A model generated the notes under the pieces. It was not told where the DNA came from. It did no database searches and saw only the letters and a program-made list of their open reading frames with translations. Of a stretch of DNA of 30,802 nucleotides, positions 7,758-14,436 are shown one piece after another. The position numbers and the translations under genes are program-made. Positions within the stretch are counted from its first letter, which is position 1. Each line of letters starts with the position of its first letter. Origin of the DNA: a virus; the IMG/VR virus record IMGVR_UViG_3300009365_000169, positions 1-30,802 of that record. One strand, written 5' to 3'.

Positions 7758-7941
7758 CTTTCAATTCTTTAAGAATATTATTATATGCAAACTTTGCCCC
7801 CTCTGCGAATGTCATTTCACCTTTCTTTTCTGCGGTGTAATAATTTCCGTCTGCTCTGGCTTTCTTCTTAAATTCTCGCAAGTCCTCGTCAAGCCCCTGC
7901 ACCATACCTTCCAGAAAAACAATCAAGTGATCTCTTTTCAT
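7750..7941 (-). CDS. Small protein with C-terminal AYNNxLxxLKD motif
   Basis: 63 aa, helical. The C-terminus (EGAKFAYNNILKELKDD) resembles that of the next gene upstream (AEIRAYENVLSYLKDK), suggesting a tandem duplication. Begins in an ATGA overlap with that gene. Function unknown. Confidence 0.55.
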   Translation of the reverse strand: MKRDHLIVFLEGMVQGLDEDLREFKKKARADGNYYTAEKKGEMTFAEGAKFAYNNILKELKDD

Positions 7942-8219
7942 TTATCTTTTAAATAAGAAAGTACATTTTCGTATGCTCTGATTTCAGCATCATGGTGTCC
8001 ATGGAACTCTTCTTTTTTGCTCTCCTTTGCTTCTTTCTGAATTTCGATCCAGTCCTTGATATATTCCTCAAGCCCCCTCTTTTCTTGACTCATAAAAGCC
8101 CGCATCAAAGCAACAAGCAGAACAGCTTTTCCACGCTCTTTGTTTTTTCCTTTTGGAAACTGTTCCTCAAGAGTGTCAAGGACATGCTGAAAACCGATCC
8201 TCACTTCTTCTTTTTGCAT
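7938..8219 (-). CDS. Small protein, probable paralogue of 7750-7941
   Basis: 93 aa, helical and charged. The C-terminus (GHHDAEIRAYENVLSYLKDK) matches the 7750-7941 protein in the pattern A-x3-AY-x-N-x-L-x2-LKD. Starts at ATG 8219 inside the end of the previous gene and ends in an ATGA overlap. No known domain. Confidence 0.55.
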   Translation of the reverse strand: MQKEEVRIGFQHVLDTLEEQFPKGKNKERGKAVLLVALMRAFMSQEKRGLEEYIKDWIEIQKEAKESKKEEFHGHHDAEIRAYENVLSYLKDK

Positions 8220-8482
8220 TCACAGGGATTATCAGGTAAAAAGAACACTCGCTCATCAGGTGATGTGCCTGCAGGAAAAAAACCTCGTTCCTGAAAAAAT
8301 TCAATATATTCAGAAATTACATTCGGAAACTTTTTCGAAAAGCTTTCTGCCGCTTTTTTGATTTCAGCATTCCAGTACTTCTTGGCTTCGTCTTCTGCAA
8401 AGAAGTTTACGACGATCTGAAAAGTCGGAGTTTTCGCCACGACTGTTTGCGTTCTGGAAATACTGAGATATGCATAAATCAT
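8201..8482 (-). CDS. Hypothetical protein, 93 aa, expressed from a leaderless promoter
   Basis: I choose ATG 8482 (MIYAYLSISRTQ) because a promoter of the common TTCAAAG type ends 7 bp upstream of it, inside the end of the previous gene; the longer reading would start upstream of that -10 box. Alpha/beta protein with a central FFAEDEAKKYWNAEIKKA helix and a C-terminal Cys-Lys tail (NPCECKKKK). Family unknown. This appears to head the chain of small genes running down to 5.1 kb. Confidence 0.55.
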   Translation of the reverse strand: MIYAYLSISRTQTVVAKTPTFQIVVNFFAEDEAKKYWNAEIKKAAESFSKKFPNVISEYIEFFQERGFFPAGTSPDERVFFLPDNPCECKKKK

Positions 8483-8486
8483 CAAA

Positions 8487-8687
8487 TCAATGATAACAAC
8501 TTTGAACTGGGAAGTCAAATCTTTTTGACTTTTTCACCCGATATCCTTTTAAGTTCCTGTACCCAATTTGAGAAAGAATCGAAATGTGTTCCTGATCACA
8601 TAAATCAATCTTTCTGCCGTTTATGAATCCATTTTCACATTCGACATATTGAAACTTTCCATTAATCGTTACATAAAATCTTCGCAT
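8487..8687 (-). CDS. Small protein, unknown function
   Basis: 66 aa, basic, beta-rich N-terminus (RRFYVTINGKFQYVEC). Its last codons contain the -35 and spacer of the 8490-8518 promoter, so the coding sequence does double duty. The start ATG 8687 lies next to an inverted repeat (8690-8732). No recognised family. Confidence 0.5.
   Translation of the reverse strand: MRRFYVTINGKFQYVECENGFINGRKIDLCDQEHISILSQIGYRNLKGYRVKKSKRFDFPVQSCYH
8490..8518 (-). promoter_or_regulatory. TTCAAAG-type leaderless promoter for the 8201-8482 operon
   Basis: Minus strand: AAAAAGAT upstream, TTGACT (8513-8518), a 17-bp spacer containing TTCAAAGTTGT directly next to the -10, and TATCAT (8490-8495). The -10 ends 7 bp before ATG 8482. 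It shares its layout with the promoters at 10246, 14409, 16321, 19358, 27111 and 27306. Confidence 0.75.
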
Positions 8688-8689
8688 GA

Positions 8690-8732
8690 TATATAAAGTA
8701 AAAAAGTAAATACTTCTCTTTCACTTTATATA
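8690..8732. repeat. 10-bp perfect inverted repeat before the 8487-8687 gene
   Basis: TATATAAAGT (8690-8699) and ACTTTATATA (8723-8732) are perfect inverted repeats, 23 bp apart, with a smaller nested AAGTA/TACTT pair. It fills the 52-bp gap between two minus-strand genes and covers the place where a promoter for the 8687 gene would be, so it may be an operator or a weak terminator. No clear -35/-10 pair could be fixed. Confidence 0.55.
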
Positions 8733-8739
8733 ACGTACT

Positions 8740-9069
8740 TTATCCGTTTTTGTTGCAAGAAAACATTAAATTCAGTTTTTTCAATTCCCAATTCCAGTTT
8801 TTATTCGGATATTTTTCCAAATCTCTTTTGGTTGCTCTCTTCAAAGCGATGTACTGATTATACCTTTTATCTCTCGCTGATACATCGACGTTATGCTTCT
8901 CACAGCAAGGCACAATCGCCCATGTTTCTTGAATCTGTTTCCCTGCATAAATCCATGCGTGTTCCCATGTGATCCTTCCTCGGCATTGACCGAAGTGTGC
9001 ATGGATGCACTGTTCCATGAAAGAATCTTTTGCGATTTTTTTTCGAAGCTGTTCAGGAATTTTTTTCAT
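8740..9069 (-). CDS. HNH-family endonuclease
   Basis: 109 aa. The core is a C..C-type HNH variant: a Cys before GRITWEHAW, then AWAIVPCCEKHN-like residues (here TWAIVPCCEKHN), giving the paired histidines of the beta-beta-alpha-metal fold. Phage HNH proteins of this size often nick or cut DNA during packaging or as homing nucleases. Here it lies downstream of Mom-like and Zn-protein genes rather than next to the terminase, so a packaging role is unproven. Confidence 0.7.
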   Translation of the reverse strand: MKKIPEQLRKKIAKDSFMEQCIHAHFGQCRGRITWEHAWIYAGKQIQETWAIVPCCEKHNVDVSARDKRYNQYIALKRATKRDLEKYPNKNWNWELKKLNLMFSCNKNG

Positions 9070-9134
9070 ATTTCATGGAGCATCAGAGTCGGTATTACAC
9101 CGCTTTCTCTCTCTGGATTGAGAGTGTTTTAATT

Positions 9135-9305
9135 TTAAACTACTGATGCGTATTTTTTGGATAAGGTTTTCTTCTTTTCTCCATTTTTGTTTTCAGTTCT
9201 GGTGTCAAAGGCATGACATATCTGTGCTTCTCTGGTTTCTTTCTTTTTTTCAGTTTCTTCACTCCCTCTTTGGAAAGCCTTTTGTAAACATCTGTCGCAT
9301 GTCAC
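9135..9305 (-). CDS. Small Cys-containing basic protein (GTG start)
   Basis: 56 aa if read from GTG 9305, which overlaps the TGA of the Mom-like gene as GTGA; the longer reading from 9362 lies inside that gene. The protein starts TCDRCLQKAF (a CxxC pair), is very rich in Lys/Glu and has one more Cys-His near the centre (QICHAF). It may be a zinc-binding nucleic acid protein coupled to the Mom-like gene. Start codon and identity are moderately certain. Confidence 0.5.
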   Translation of the reverse strand: MTCDRCLQKAFQRGSEETEKKKETREAQICHAFDTRTENKNGEKKKTLSKKYASVV

Positions 9306-9727
9306 CACTTTCCATTGAAAAAGTATTCTGTGACCTTGCTTGAAGTTCCTGTATAAACCCAATTCCCTGCCTGATAAATTCCGCCTGTATGCCCTTGATA
9401 AGTATCAGCGAAAGAAGTGATCAGTTTTATTCCAGGACATTCTTTTTTTAAAAGGATAATCGCAATCTTTATCATTCTGCTGACAGGTGCTTTGTGTCTT
9501 TTCAGAGCCACTCGGACCAATTCACAAACCTGAAATCTACCAAGTGAGTACTGAATATGTGCTGTTGCAGATGCACCAACTCCGAAAAGAATAACACCGA
9601 TAAACTTTTTACTTTCCCATACTCCGATTTTTACCAACTTATTTACTGGTGTCTTTTTTGAATAATGCCAGTTTTCACAAGCAAATTTTGCTGCTTTATG
9701 TGAACAAAAATCAAGCTTCAAACTCAT
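9302..9727 (-). CDS. Mom-like DNA adenine-modification protein
   Basis: 141 aa with the pattern of the Mu Mom family: ACENWHYSKKTPVNKLVKIG at the N-terminus, a GVILFGVGA strand, ELVRVALKRHKAPVSRMI in the middle and ITSFADTYQGHTGGIYQAGN near the end. Mom is a GNAT-fold enzyme that converts adenines of phage DNA to a methylcarbamoyl form, which blocks host restriction enzymes. The gene starts in an ATGA overlap with a ParB-like gene, so both are made from one leaderless transcript. In Mu, mom translation is controlled by the zinc-finger protein Com encoded just upstream; here the upstream protein ends with a CPKC zinc pair. Confidence 0.85.
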   Translation of the reverse strand: MSLKLDFCSHKAAKFACENWHYSKKTPVNKLVKIGVWESKKFIGVILFGVGASATAHIQYSLGRFQVCELVRVALKRHKAPVSRMIKIAIILLKKECPGIKLITSFADTYQGHTGGIYQAGNWVYTGTSSKVTEYFFNGKW

Positions 9728-10239
9728 TGTGGAGTAAAGATTTCATTACATTTCGGACACTCAACCTGTTTTTTTTCATCAAGCCTTGTTTCATTTTCCT
9801 CTGGTTCAAACTCTTCAATCGCTTCCAATTCAATTCCCTCAATATCGATCAATTCATAAACATCAGATTCCAGTAATTCAAACTTGTCCATCCATTCCTC
9901 AAGTGCCTGCTGATTAAAATGTGCATACCTTGAATTAATAATCAGAACCTTTTTCACGGCTTCGGCTTCATCTTTCGCCTGAATCTCAACAACTGGAACT
10001 TTTTCGATTTCATAACCTTCTGCCTGCATGTTTTTTAAAACCTTGAGTCGGTGGTGTCCATCAAGAATTTTTTCCCCCCAAATAAAAAGAGGAACAAACA
10101 TTCCGAACTTAATAATTGATCTCCGAAGTTTTTGCTCTGCTTCTTCTGAAAATTCTTTCAAGTTATCAGGTTGAAACGCCTGCAAATCCTTAATGCTGAT
10201 CTGGTTTTTTGTCGTGACGGTTGCTTTGATTTTTTTCAC
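9724..10239 (-). CDS. ParB-like N-terminal domain protein with C-terminal zinc pair (GTG start)
   Basis: 171 aa from GTG 10239. A promoter -10 box ends exactly 6 bp upstream of this GTG; the ATG at 10266 would be inside the promoter, so I reject it. The ParB/sulfiredoxin-like fold is shown by ISIKDLQAF, LRRSIIKFGMFVPLFIW and the signature ILDGHHRLKVL (GHHR at 61-64). The C-terminus carries ECPKCNEIF. Such phage ParB-like proteins occur with DNA-modification genes; they may be CTP- or DNA-binding, or nucleases. It is translationally coupled to the Mom-like gene. Confidence 0.75.
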   Translation of the reverse strand: MKKIKATVTTKNQISIKDLQAFQPDNLKEFSEEAEQKLRRSIIKFGMFVPLFIWGEKILDGHHRLKVLKNMQAEGYEIEKVPVVEIQAKDEAEAVKKVLIINSRYAHFNQQALEEWMDKFELLESDVYELIDIEGIELEAIEEFEPEENETRLDEKKQVECPKCNEIFTPQ

Positions 10240-10381
10240 AAACGAAGTGTACCGACTTTGAAGCATCGGTCAAATCTTTCAGGTCAAAACGGTTTTCTGG
10301 TTCAGTGGATTCATTATACTTCCTGAACCTCTGTAATTCTTCCTGAGTTATTCCTTCGGAGTCGGTGGACAACCTTTCCAT
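10190..10381 (-). CDS. Hypothetical 63-aa protein
   Basis: Frame open from ATG 10381 with a plausible helical start (GITQEELQRFRKYNE), but it overlaps the upstream gene by 34 bp and the ParB-like gene by 50 bp. Its 3' part doubles as the promoter at 10246-10273. The overlaps are larger than elsewhere, so it may start later (TTG 10372 region) or be minor. Confidence 0.4.
   Translation of the reverse strand: MERLSTDSEGITQEELQRFRKYNESTEPENRFDLKDLTDASKSVHFVCEKNQSNRHDKKPDQH
10246..10273 (-). promoter_or_regulatory. TTCAAAG-type leaderless promoter for parB-like/mom-like operon
   Basis: Minus strand: AAAGAT, TTGACC (10268-10273), a 16-bp spacer with CTTCAAAGTCGG next to the -10, TACACT (10246-10251), then TCGTTT and a GTG start at 10239. 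It lies inside the coding end of the 10190-10381 gene. Confidence 0.7.
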
Positions 10382-10518
10382 TTTCCATTGATTATTCTTT
10401 CTTTGATCTTTTCTTGAATCGATTTCATAAGCCTTTCAGGATGTGGAACACGAAGCCGAAGAGTCGCAACATTCCTGTAAAGCTTCATCAATTCGCAATC
10501 TGATACATTTGTTTCCAT
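10348..10518 (-). CDS. Hypothetical 56-aa basic protein
   Basis: Starts METNVSDCELM at ATG 10518, one base after the stop of the upstream gene (TAA A ATG). Helical and basic (RLRVPHPERLMKSIQEKIKE) with a Pro-rich end. No domain recognised. Confidence 0.5.
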   Translation of the reverse strand: METNVSDCELMKLYRNVATLRLRVPHPERLMKSIQEKIKERIINGKWKGCPPTPKE

Positions 10519-10519
10519 T

Positions 10520-10813
10520 TTACTTGAATTTACGTTTTGAGCAAAATGCACCCTTTTGACAAACTGGAACTTTTGAATCATCAATCTTATCATCACATTC
10601 CACTTGTTTCAGAAGTTGACGAGTAAAACACTTAACGACTCGCCATAATTTGTATGCACAAGATTCTCTGTTTCTTTTTTGGAGTTCCATAATTACTCTG
10701 ATTCTTTCCCTTTGATAAACTGGATCAGTCGTATCAAGTTCTTGCAGAAAATGTTTTGAAATTTCTGAAACTGTATCAAATTTTAAGTTTTGGAACTGTC
10801 CTCGCTCATTCAT
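10520..10813 (-). CDS. Hypothetical 97-aa protein, Cys-rich C-terminus
   Basis: Helical N-terminal half (TVSEISKHFLQELDTTDP). The C-terminal half has Cys at CAYK, KCF, ECDD, VCQK and FCSK, enough for a zinc site. Starts in an ATGA overlap with the gene above. Function unknown; a nucleic-acid-binding role is only a guess. Confidence 0.5.
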   Translation of the reverse strand: MNERGQFQNLKFDTVSEISKHFLQELDTTDPVYQRERIRVIMELQKRNRESCAYKLWRVVKCFTRQLLKQVECDDKIDDSKVPVCQKGAFCSKRKFK

Positions 10814-11103
10814 CTTTTTCTGAAACGTAATAAATATAAATCCCTGTGAACACCCGACCCCCTGAACCTTGGCTTTGACCTCTGGAAAATACTGGACTTC
10901 CTTTCTCTGGTGCTTCGTGCTTTTATTTTTTTTTCACGCAAACACCGATTAATGTCTGCGATATTTCTTATATCTCGCCTGCGGAAATCGAAACATGATC
11001 TCTGGATTATTTTCATGTTTGATTTCCGTGACTCTTGTGGATTGCTTTTCATCATCGCAAATCCAGTCGAACACAACAAAAGTGACACAATTAAAATCTT
11101 CAT
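10810..11103 (-). CDS. Small basic protein with N-terminal signal-like segment
   Basis: 97 aa. Residues 1-16 (MKILIVSLLLCSTGFA) look like a signal peptide, with a possible cleavage after GFA or a membrane anchor; there is no proper lipobox. The rest is strikingly Arg/Lys-rich (FDFRRRDIRNIADINRCL, then REKKIKARSTRERKSS) which is unusual for an exported protein. Ends and starts in short overlaps with its neighbours. Family unknown. Confidence 0.5.
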   Translation of the reverse strand: MKILIVSLLLCSTGFAMMKSNPQESRKSNMKIIQRSCFDFRRRDIRNIADINRCLREKKIKARSTRERKSSIFQRSKPRFRGSGVHRDLYLLRFRKR

Positions 11104-11624
11104 TCTGTTAAAAGCTTTTTAAGTCGATCCTGTTCATTCCTGATCCAGTGATAACATTCTGCGTACCGAAGTTGGTCCTGTCCGATCCGAAGCTGAATCT
11201 TACTCATTCTTTCCTCAAGTAAAATCATTCGATCCTCGTCGGTTTCTGAACCTGCATACTTTACAAGGAATTCTTCACGGGATTCAATTTGTACATCCAT
11301 TGAAGCACGATCTGCCTGATATTTATCCATATCAGCATCAGTTTTCAGCTTTGCATCAATAAGCCTTTGCATTGCTTCACCTGTTTCAAGAACACCTGAA
11401 ACATGCTTGAAATAATCACACTTCGGACATGTTGCAAGTGTTCCACCCCCTCTGATTTCATTCTGGATTTTTGCACAGAACCCACTCGCCACTTCGAAAC
11501 AAAATCGCCTTCCCTCTGATAAGTTCCAAGCCTCAACAGCTGGACAAAGAGAGCGATCATTTTTTACATCAATACAATTTTCAAATTCCCAACAGGGAAC
11601 AAGTTGTTTGTTTTCGGCTGTCAT
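11100..11624 (-). CDS. Two-CW-domain-like Cys-rich protein with coiled coil
   Basis: 174 aa. The N-terminal 75 residues have the spacing of the two-CW domain: C11-W12-E, C17, CPA at 27-29, a Gly-Arg-Arg before C42, C50 and a final C66-x2-C69. The second CW pair is CF here. In bacteria this domain is found next to sensor and chemotaxis modules and its ligand is not established; it probably binds metal. Residues 80-174 form a long charged helix, likely a coiled coil. Being encoded by a phage without an attached sensor domain is unusual. It sits between a 77-aa gene (15-bp gap) and the signal-like protein gene (4-bp overlap). Confidence 0.65.
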   Translation of the reverse strand: MTAENKQLVPCWEFENCIDVKNDRSLCPAVEAWNLSEGRRFCFEVASGFCAKIQNEIRGGGTLATCPKCDYFKHVSGVLETGEAMQRLIDAKLKTDADMDKYQADRASMDVQIESREEFLVKYAGSETDEDRMILLEERMSKIQLRIGQDQLRYAECYHWIRNEQDRLKKLLTE

Positions 11625-11639
11625 TTTTACAATAAATTA

Positions 11640-11873
11640 TTAAGTATGGAGTAATGGCGTGATCAAGGCGGGATTCTTCGATTGCTTCAAATCTTCCTCT
11701 GTAATCGGTTGATCAAGCATTCCAAGAAGTCTTGATTTTTCATGCTCCATACATGCGTGTGCTTCATCAGAAAGGGTACTCCCAATATCTGACTGAGCAT
11801 CATTTATTGCTTGTATCTGTGCTTCGGTGGATTCCTCTTCACAGTTCAGGTATCGATTTATAAGGTTTTTCAT
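11640..11873 (-). CDS. Hypothetical 77-aa acidic protein
   Basis: Acidic helical protein (NCEEESTEAQIQAINDAQ) that starts in an ATGA overlap with the VRR-NUC gene and ends 15 bp before the two-CW gene. No motif assigned. Confidence 0.55.
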   Translation of the reverse strand: MKNLINRYLNCEEESTEAQIQAINDAQSDIGSTLSDEAHACMEHEKSRLLGMLDQPITEEDLKQSKNPALITPLLHT

Positions 11874-12268
11874 TTAAGATTTTTTTTAAGGAACTGACGA
11901 ACAAACATTATCGCATCATCACTGCCGAAGCATATTTTTGCATTGACTCCGAATACTTTATCAAGATCACTGATCCACTCTTTTTGCTCTTTGGAAATAC
12001 TTGACGGACTCACACCCAGATCACCATTTTTCTTGATAATGCAAGGTCTTTTCATTTCGATAAAAAGCAATCGTGCTTCATCACTTCGATCACTTTTGAT
12101 AAAAACAATGTAATCTGGAATGCCTTTTCTTACTCCGAGTGATCGATTTCGTGCGAGTGTTCTAACCGAAGTCGTGAAAGTTTCAAGTGGAAGATGTGAA
12201 AATTTCAGACTTCTTTCATCTAACCACTTTACAAATCTTTTACATTCACGGTCTTCGTGTCTTTTCAT
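11870..12268 (-). CDS. VRR-NUC-type nuclease
   Basis: 132 aa. PD-(D/E)XK nuclease core of the VRR-NUC type: GVRKGIPDYIVF (P51-D52), then LLFIEMKRP (E71, K73), followed by SSISKEQKEWISDL, which matches the Q-x3-W helix, and a C-terminal CFGSDDAI strand. Phage members are structure-specific nucleases thought to process recombination or replication intermediates. The start ATG is in a TAATG overlap with the upstream membrane protein gene. Confidence 0.8.
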   Translation of the reverse strand: MKRHEDRECKRFVKWLDERSLKFSHLPLETFTTSVRTLARNRSLGVRKGIPDYIVFIKSDRSDEARLLFIEMKRPCIIKKNGDLGVSPSSISKEQKEWISDLDKVFGVNAKICFGSDDAIMFVRQFLKKNLK

Positions 12269-12558
12269 TATTCCCTTTTATCTGCTTTTTGATTGTGCAT
12301 TTCAAGAGTCACAGCAAGCGTCGTAAGCTTTTCCATTATGCGATCAAATTTTCCAGTGATGCGTAAATCCTCAGCTTCATCTTTTTCTTCGTGTAATCTG
12401 AAATCCTGAACATGTTCAATCGTGTCCTTTTCCAAATCCTCAACCCTGTAATCCAAAACAATCCCCCACCGCACGAGTGCGATCGTTTGAAGAAACAATA
12501 CACCGATCAAAGCAATCGGAACTTTTTTATCAAGATGCCAAGAGTTATCTTCTGCCAT
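12268..12558 (-). CDS. Small membrane protein with coiled-coil tail
   Basis: 96 aa. One transmembrane helix at about residues 14-33 (VPIALIGVLFLQTIALVRWG) followed by a charged helix with heptad-like Leu/Ile spacing (VEDLEKDTIEHVQDF, KFDRIMEKLTTLAVTLEM). The topology (short N-terminus in, long tail) resembles small phage membrane proteins of unknown role. It has its own promoter, predicted to give a leaderless mRNA, and heads the operon to the VRR-NUC and two-CW genes. Confidence 0.6.
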   Translation of the reverse strand: MAEDNSWHLDKKVPIALIGVLFLQTIALVRWGIVLDYRVEDLEKDTIEHVQDFRLHEEKDEAEDLRITGKFDRIMEKLTTLAVTLEMHNQKADKRE

Positions 12559-12564
12559 GCTTGA

Positions 12565-12592
12565 ATTATGTCCGAAAACAGATTTTATTCAA
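12565..12592 (-). promoter_or_regulatory. Leaderless promoter for the 12268-12558 operon
   Basis: Minus strand: TTGAAT (12587-12592), 16 bp, CATAAT (12565-12570), then 6 bp to ATG 12558. The -35 overlaps the stop of the preceding gene. The TTCAAAG block is absent. Confidence 0.5.
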
Positions 12593-13188
12593 AGTAATTT
12601 TCCATCTTTTATGTCCTCACAAAAAGTTTGAAGGTTGAACCGCCTTATTTCGTTGTTCGGAATATTGAAGCAAGTCTTTGGAAGTTTTTTTGTTCCGCTT
12701 CCATGTGGAACAACCGTTCCTGCCTGAATAAGCCACTTTTCTTTGATCTCATGACGGAACAGCCAACCACAAATTTCAAAGATTTTTCTCTTTGGAAACA
12801 CTGAACAAAAAACATATAAATCAGGATTCCATTTTTTAAAGCATTCCTCATTCAGATTGTTCACCCAAGAAAACCCAGCCTTGAAGTTTCTTCTCATTGT
12901 TTTTACGTCGATCAGCTTTTTGGAAAGAAAAACATCCACTCCATTGTCATGGCAATCTCTTATCGTTGGTCTGTCAACTTTTATGATATCACAAAAACAA
13001 ACTTCCCCGATAAAGCCTGATCGAACAGAAAAGACGCTCGCTTTGTTTGTCACCTGATACATTTCACAATAAGAATTCGCAAGTTCAGTTCCATAACTGA
13101 TCTGATCCTCAGAAATAAGTATCTGGTGTTTCCATGTGGAACTCAAATCTTCGTCGTGTCTTTTCATCATTGCTTCTGAGAATGTCAT
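12589..13188 (-). CDS. PD-(D/E)XK-fold nuclease (putative)
   Basis: 199 aa from ATG 13188, one base after the stop of the upstream gene; the open frame continues 65 codons up but overlaps that gene. The nuclease core is E62 (GFIGEVCF), D85 in NGVDVFL and the D94-V-K96 pair in KKLIDVKTMRR, the arrangement of restriction-like nucleases. The following segment (WNPDLYVFCSVF) fits the next strand. Possible roles are recombination exonuclease or DNA degradation; it lies in a run with NinB- and Rad52-like genes. No specific family name. Confidence 0.65.
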   Translation of the reverse strand: MTFSEAMMKRHDEDLSSTWKHQILISEDQISYGTELANSYCEMYQVTNKASVFSVRSGFIGEVCFCDIIKVDRPTIRDCHDNGVDVFLSKKLIDVKTMRRNFKAGFSWVNNLNEECFKKWNPDLYVFCSVFPKRKIFEICGWLFRHEIKEKWLIQAGTVVPHGSGTKKLPKTCFNIPNNEIRRFNLQTFCEDIKDGKLL

Positions 13189-13189
13189 T

Positions 13190-13450
13190 TTATTTTGGAT
13201 CAAGATTTGATTTTTCGAACTTTCTGGAAATCTCATGAAAGAACTTCTGGATTCTTTCGATATCATCAGCGGTGATTGCCCTCGCTGGATCATCTTGTTT
13301 GTGCTGTCGTAAACACTGGCAAGCATTATCACCAACCCTTGTGAGATATGAAATCTCTTGAAGAATACAGGCATAATCGGCACATAATTCTGTATGAGAT
13401 TTCAGAGGTGGTTTCTGTTTTTTCAAATTGGAAAGCTTGCCAAAGATCAT
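13190..13450 (-). CDS. Hypothetical 86-aa protein
   Basis: Basic N-terminus (FGKLSNLKKQKPPLK) and a helical C-terminus (ITADDIERIQKFFHEISRKFEK); four Cys in the middle (CADYAC, ACQC). One base from the next gene. Function unknown; it belongs to the recombination operon by position. Confidence 0.5.
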   Translation of the reverse strand: MIFGKLSNLKKQKPPLKSHTELCADYACILQEISYLTRVGDNACQCLRQHKQDDPARAITADDIERIQKFFHEISRKFEKSNLDPK

Positions 13451-13459
13451 ATTGAAAAT

Positions 13460-13906
13460 TTAAATAATACCTTTTTCGACTTCATACTTCGTAAAATCAT
13501 ACTGATCTGGAAACTCATTCGGAAGTGGGATGTATTCGCCAAGTTCAGCACTCGCCCAATTACGAACCTTTGTCATTAAATCCTCAAACTCAGTCGTTTT
13601 CAAAGTTGTCGTTGTCTTTGTATTAAAGATCAGCTTGATCAATTCATGTGCTGTGACCTCATTGAAAGGGATGCAGTCGAAAAGCATTTTTCCGCTTTTG
13701 TTCAACCCCTGAACCAGATGAGGAACTGGAACTGCCCAATAATAATTATTTTGCTTCAATGATCTGGTTTTCCTGTGCCGCTTGATTTCAATTACAATTT
13801 CTGATCCTGAAAAGTGGAACAGATTCATGCTGAAAGCTGTCGCATCAAAGTGAAGCTTTCCTTTTTCATCAACTTTTCCATGAAATTTATTTTGTGCTTT
13901 ATTCAT
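13460..13906 (-). CDS. NinB/Orf-like recombination protein (putative)
   Basis: 148 aa. Contains the RSLKQNNYYWAVPVPHL motif, followed later by TTTTLKTTEFEDLMTKVRNWA and a final LGEYIPLPNEF, the pattern seen in phage NinB (lambda Orf-like) proteins. Those bind SSB and ssDNA and help load the recombinase, replacing RecFOR. Starts in an 8-bp overlap with the Rad52-like gene, which agrees with a shared recombination role. NinB homology is by motif only. Confidence 0.55.
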   Translation of the reverse strand: MNKAQNKFHGKVDEKGKLHFDATAFSMNLFHFSGSEIVIEIKRHRKTRSLKQNNYYWAVPVPHLVQGLNKSGKMLFDCIPFNEVTAHELIKLIFNTKTTTTLKTTEFEDLMTKVRNWASAELGEYIPLPNEFPDQYDFTKYEVEKGII

Positions 13907-14402
13907 TCAAAAATATTTCTGATCTTTCGACTTCACCGTTTCGGTGTTTTTCAACCAACTTATCAAGTAAAGCCTGCTGTTTTTCAGGTATAAAACATGA
14001 TCTCCCATACTGTTTTACGAAACAAAAAACCTTCGGATAATGCATCAGATCATCACCCAACCCCCAACGGTTCGCAGTCCTCTTCAAAGAATCTGAGATT
14101 CCACCTTTGAACCCTTCGATCTGTGTTTCGCCTGCTCCATCTTCTTTTGTGATCCACTGATCCTCAACCCTGATACTGATCTTACATAAAAACCCACCAT
14201 CGACTTTTGAAATGGTGTTCTGCCAACCTGCTGGACCGAAAGCCTTATCGAACCTTTCATGTACGGTGGACTTTTTCAGATAAGGAACGATCAGGCACAT
14301 TGATTTATCATTCGGCTTTGTCTGTGTTTTCCATTCGACTTCATCAGGAAACATTTTTTCCTGAATCTGCAAAATCCCTCTCTCAAACTGTTCTTTATTC
14401 AT
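13899..14402 (-). CDS. Rad52/Rad22-like single-strand annealing protein
   Basis: 167 aa. Typical Rad52-type core: VPYLKKSTVHERFDKAFGP, GWQNTI, a beta strand with GFLCKISI, VEDQWITKEDGAG, and the GGISDSLKRTANRWGLG helix. Phage members (Sak/DdrA relatives) form rings on ssDNA and anneal complementary strands for recombination-dependent replication. It is the first gene of an operon with the NinB-like and nuclease genes. A strong TTCAAAG promoter lies upstream with its -10 ending exactly 6 bp before ATG 14402, so the mRNA is predicted to be leaderless. Confidence 0.85.
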   Translation of the reverse strand: MNKEQFERGILQIQEKMFPDEVEWKTQTKPNDKSMCLIVPYLKKSTVHERFDKAFGPAGWQNTISKVDGGFLCKISIRVEDQWITKEDGAGETQIEGFKGGISDSLKRTANRWGLGDDLMHYPKVFCFVKQYGRSCFIPEKQQALLDKLVEKHRNGEVERSEIFLNE

Positions 14403-14408
14403 GATCTC

Positions 14409-14436
14409 ATGATAAGAACTTTGAAGAAAAAATCAA
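14409..14436 (-). promoter_or_regulatory. TTCAAAG-type leaderless promoter of the recombination operon
   Basis: Minus strand: AAAAAGAT, TTGATT (14431-14436), 16-bp spacer ending CTTCAAAGTTCT, TATCAT (14409-14414), then GAGATC and ATG 14402. One of the clearest members of the family. Confidence 0.8.
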
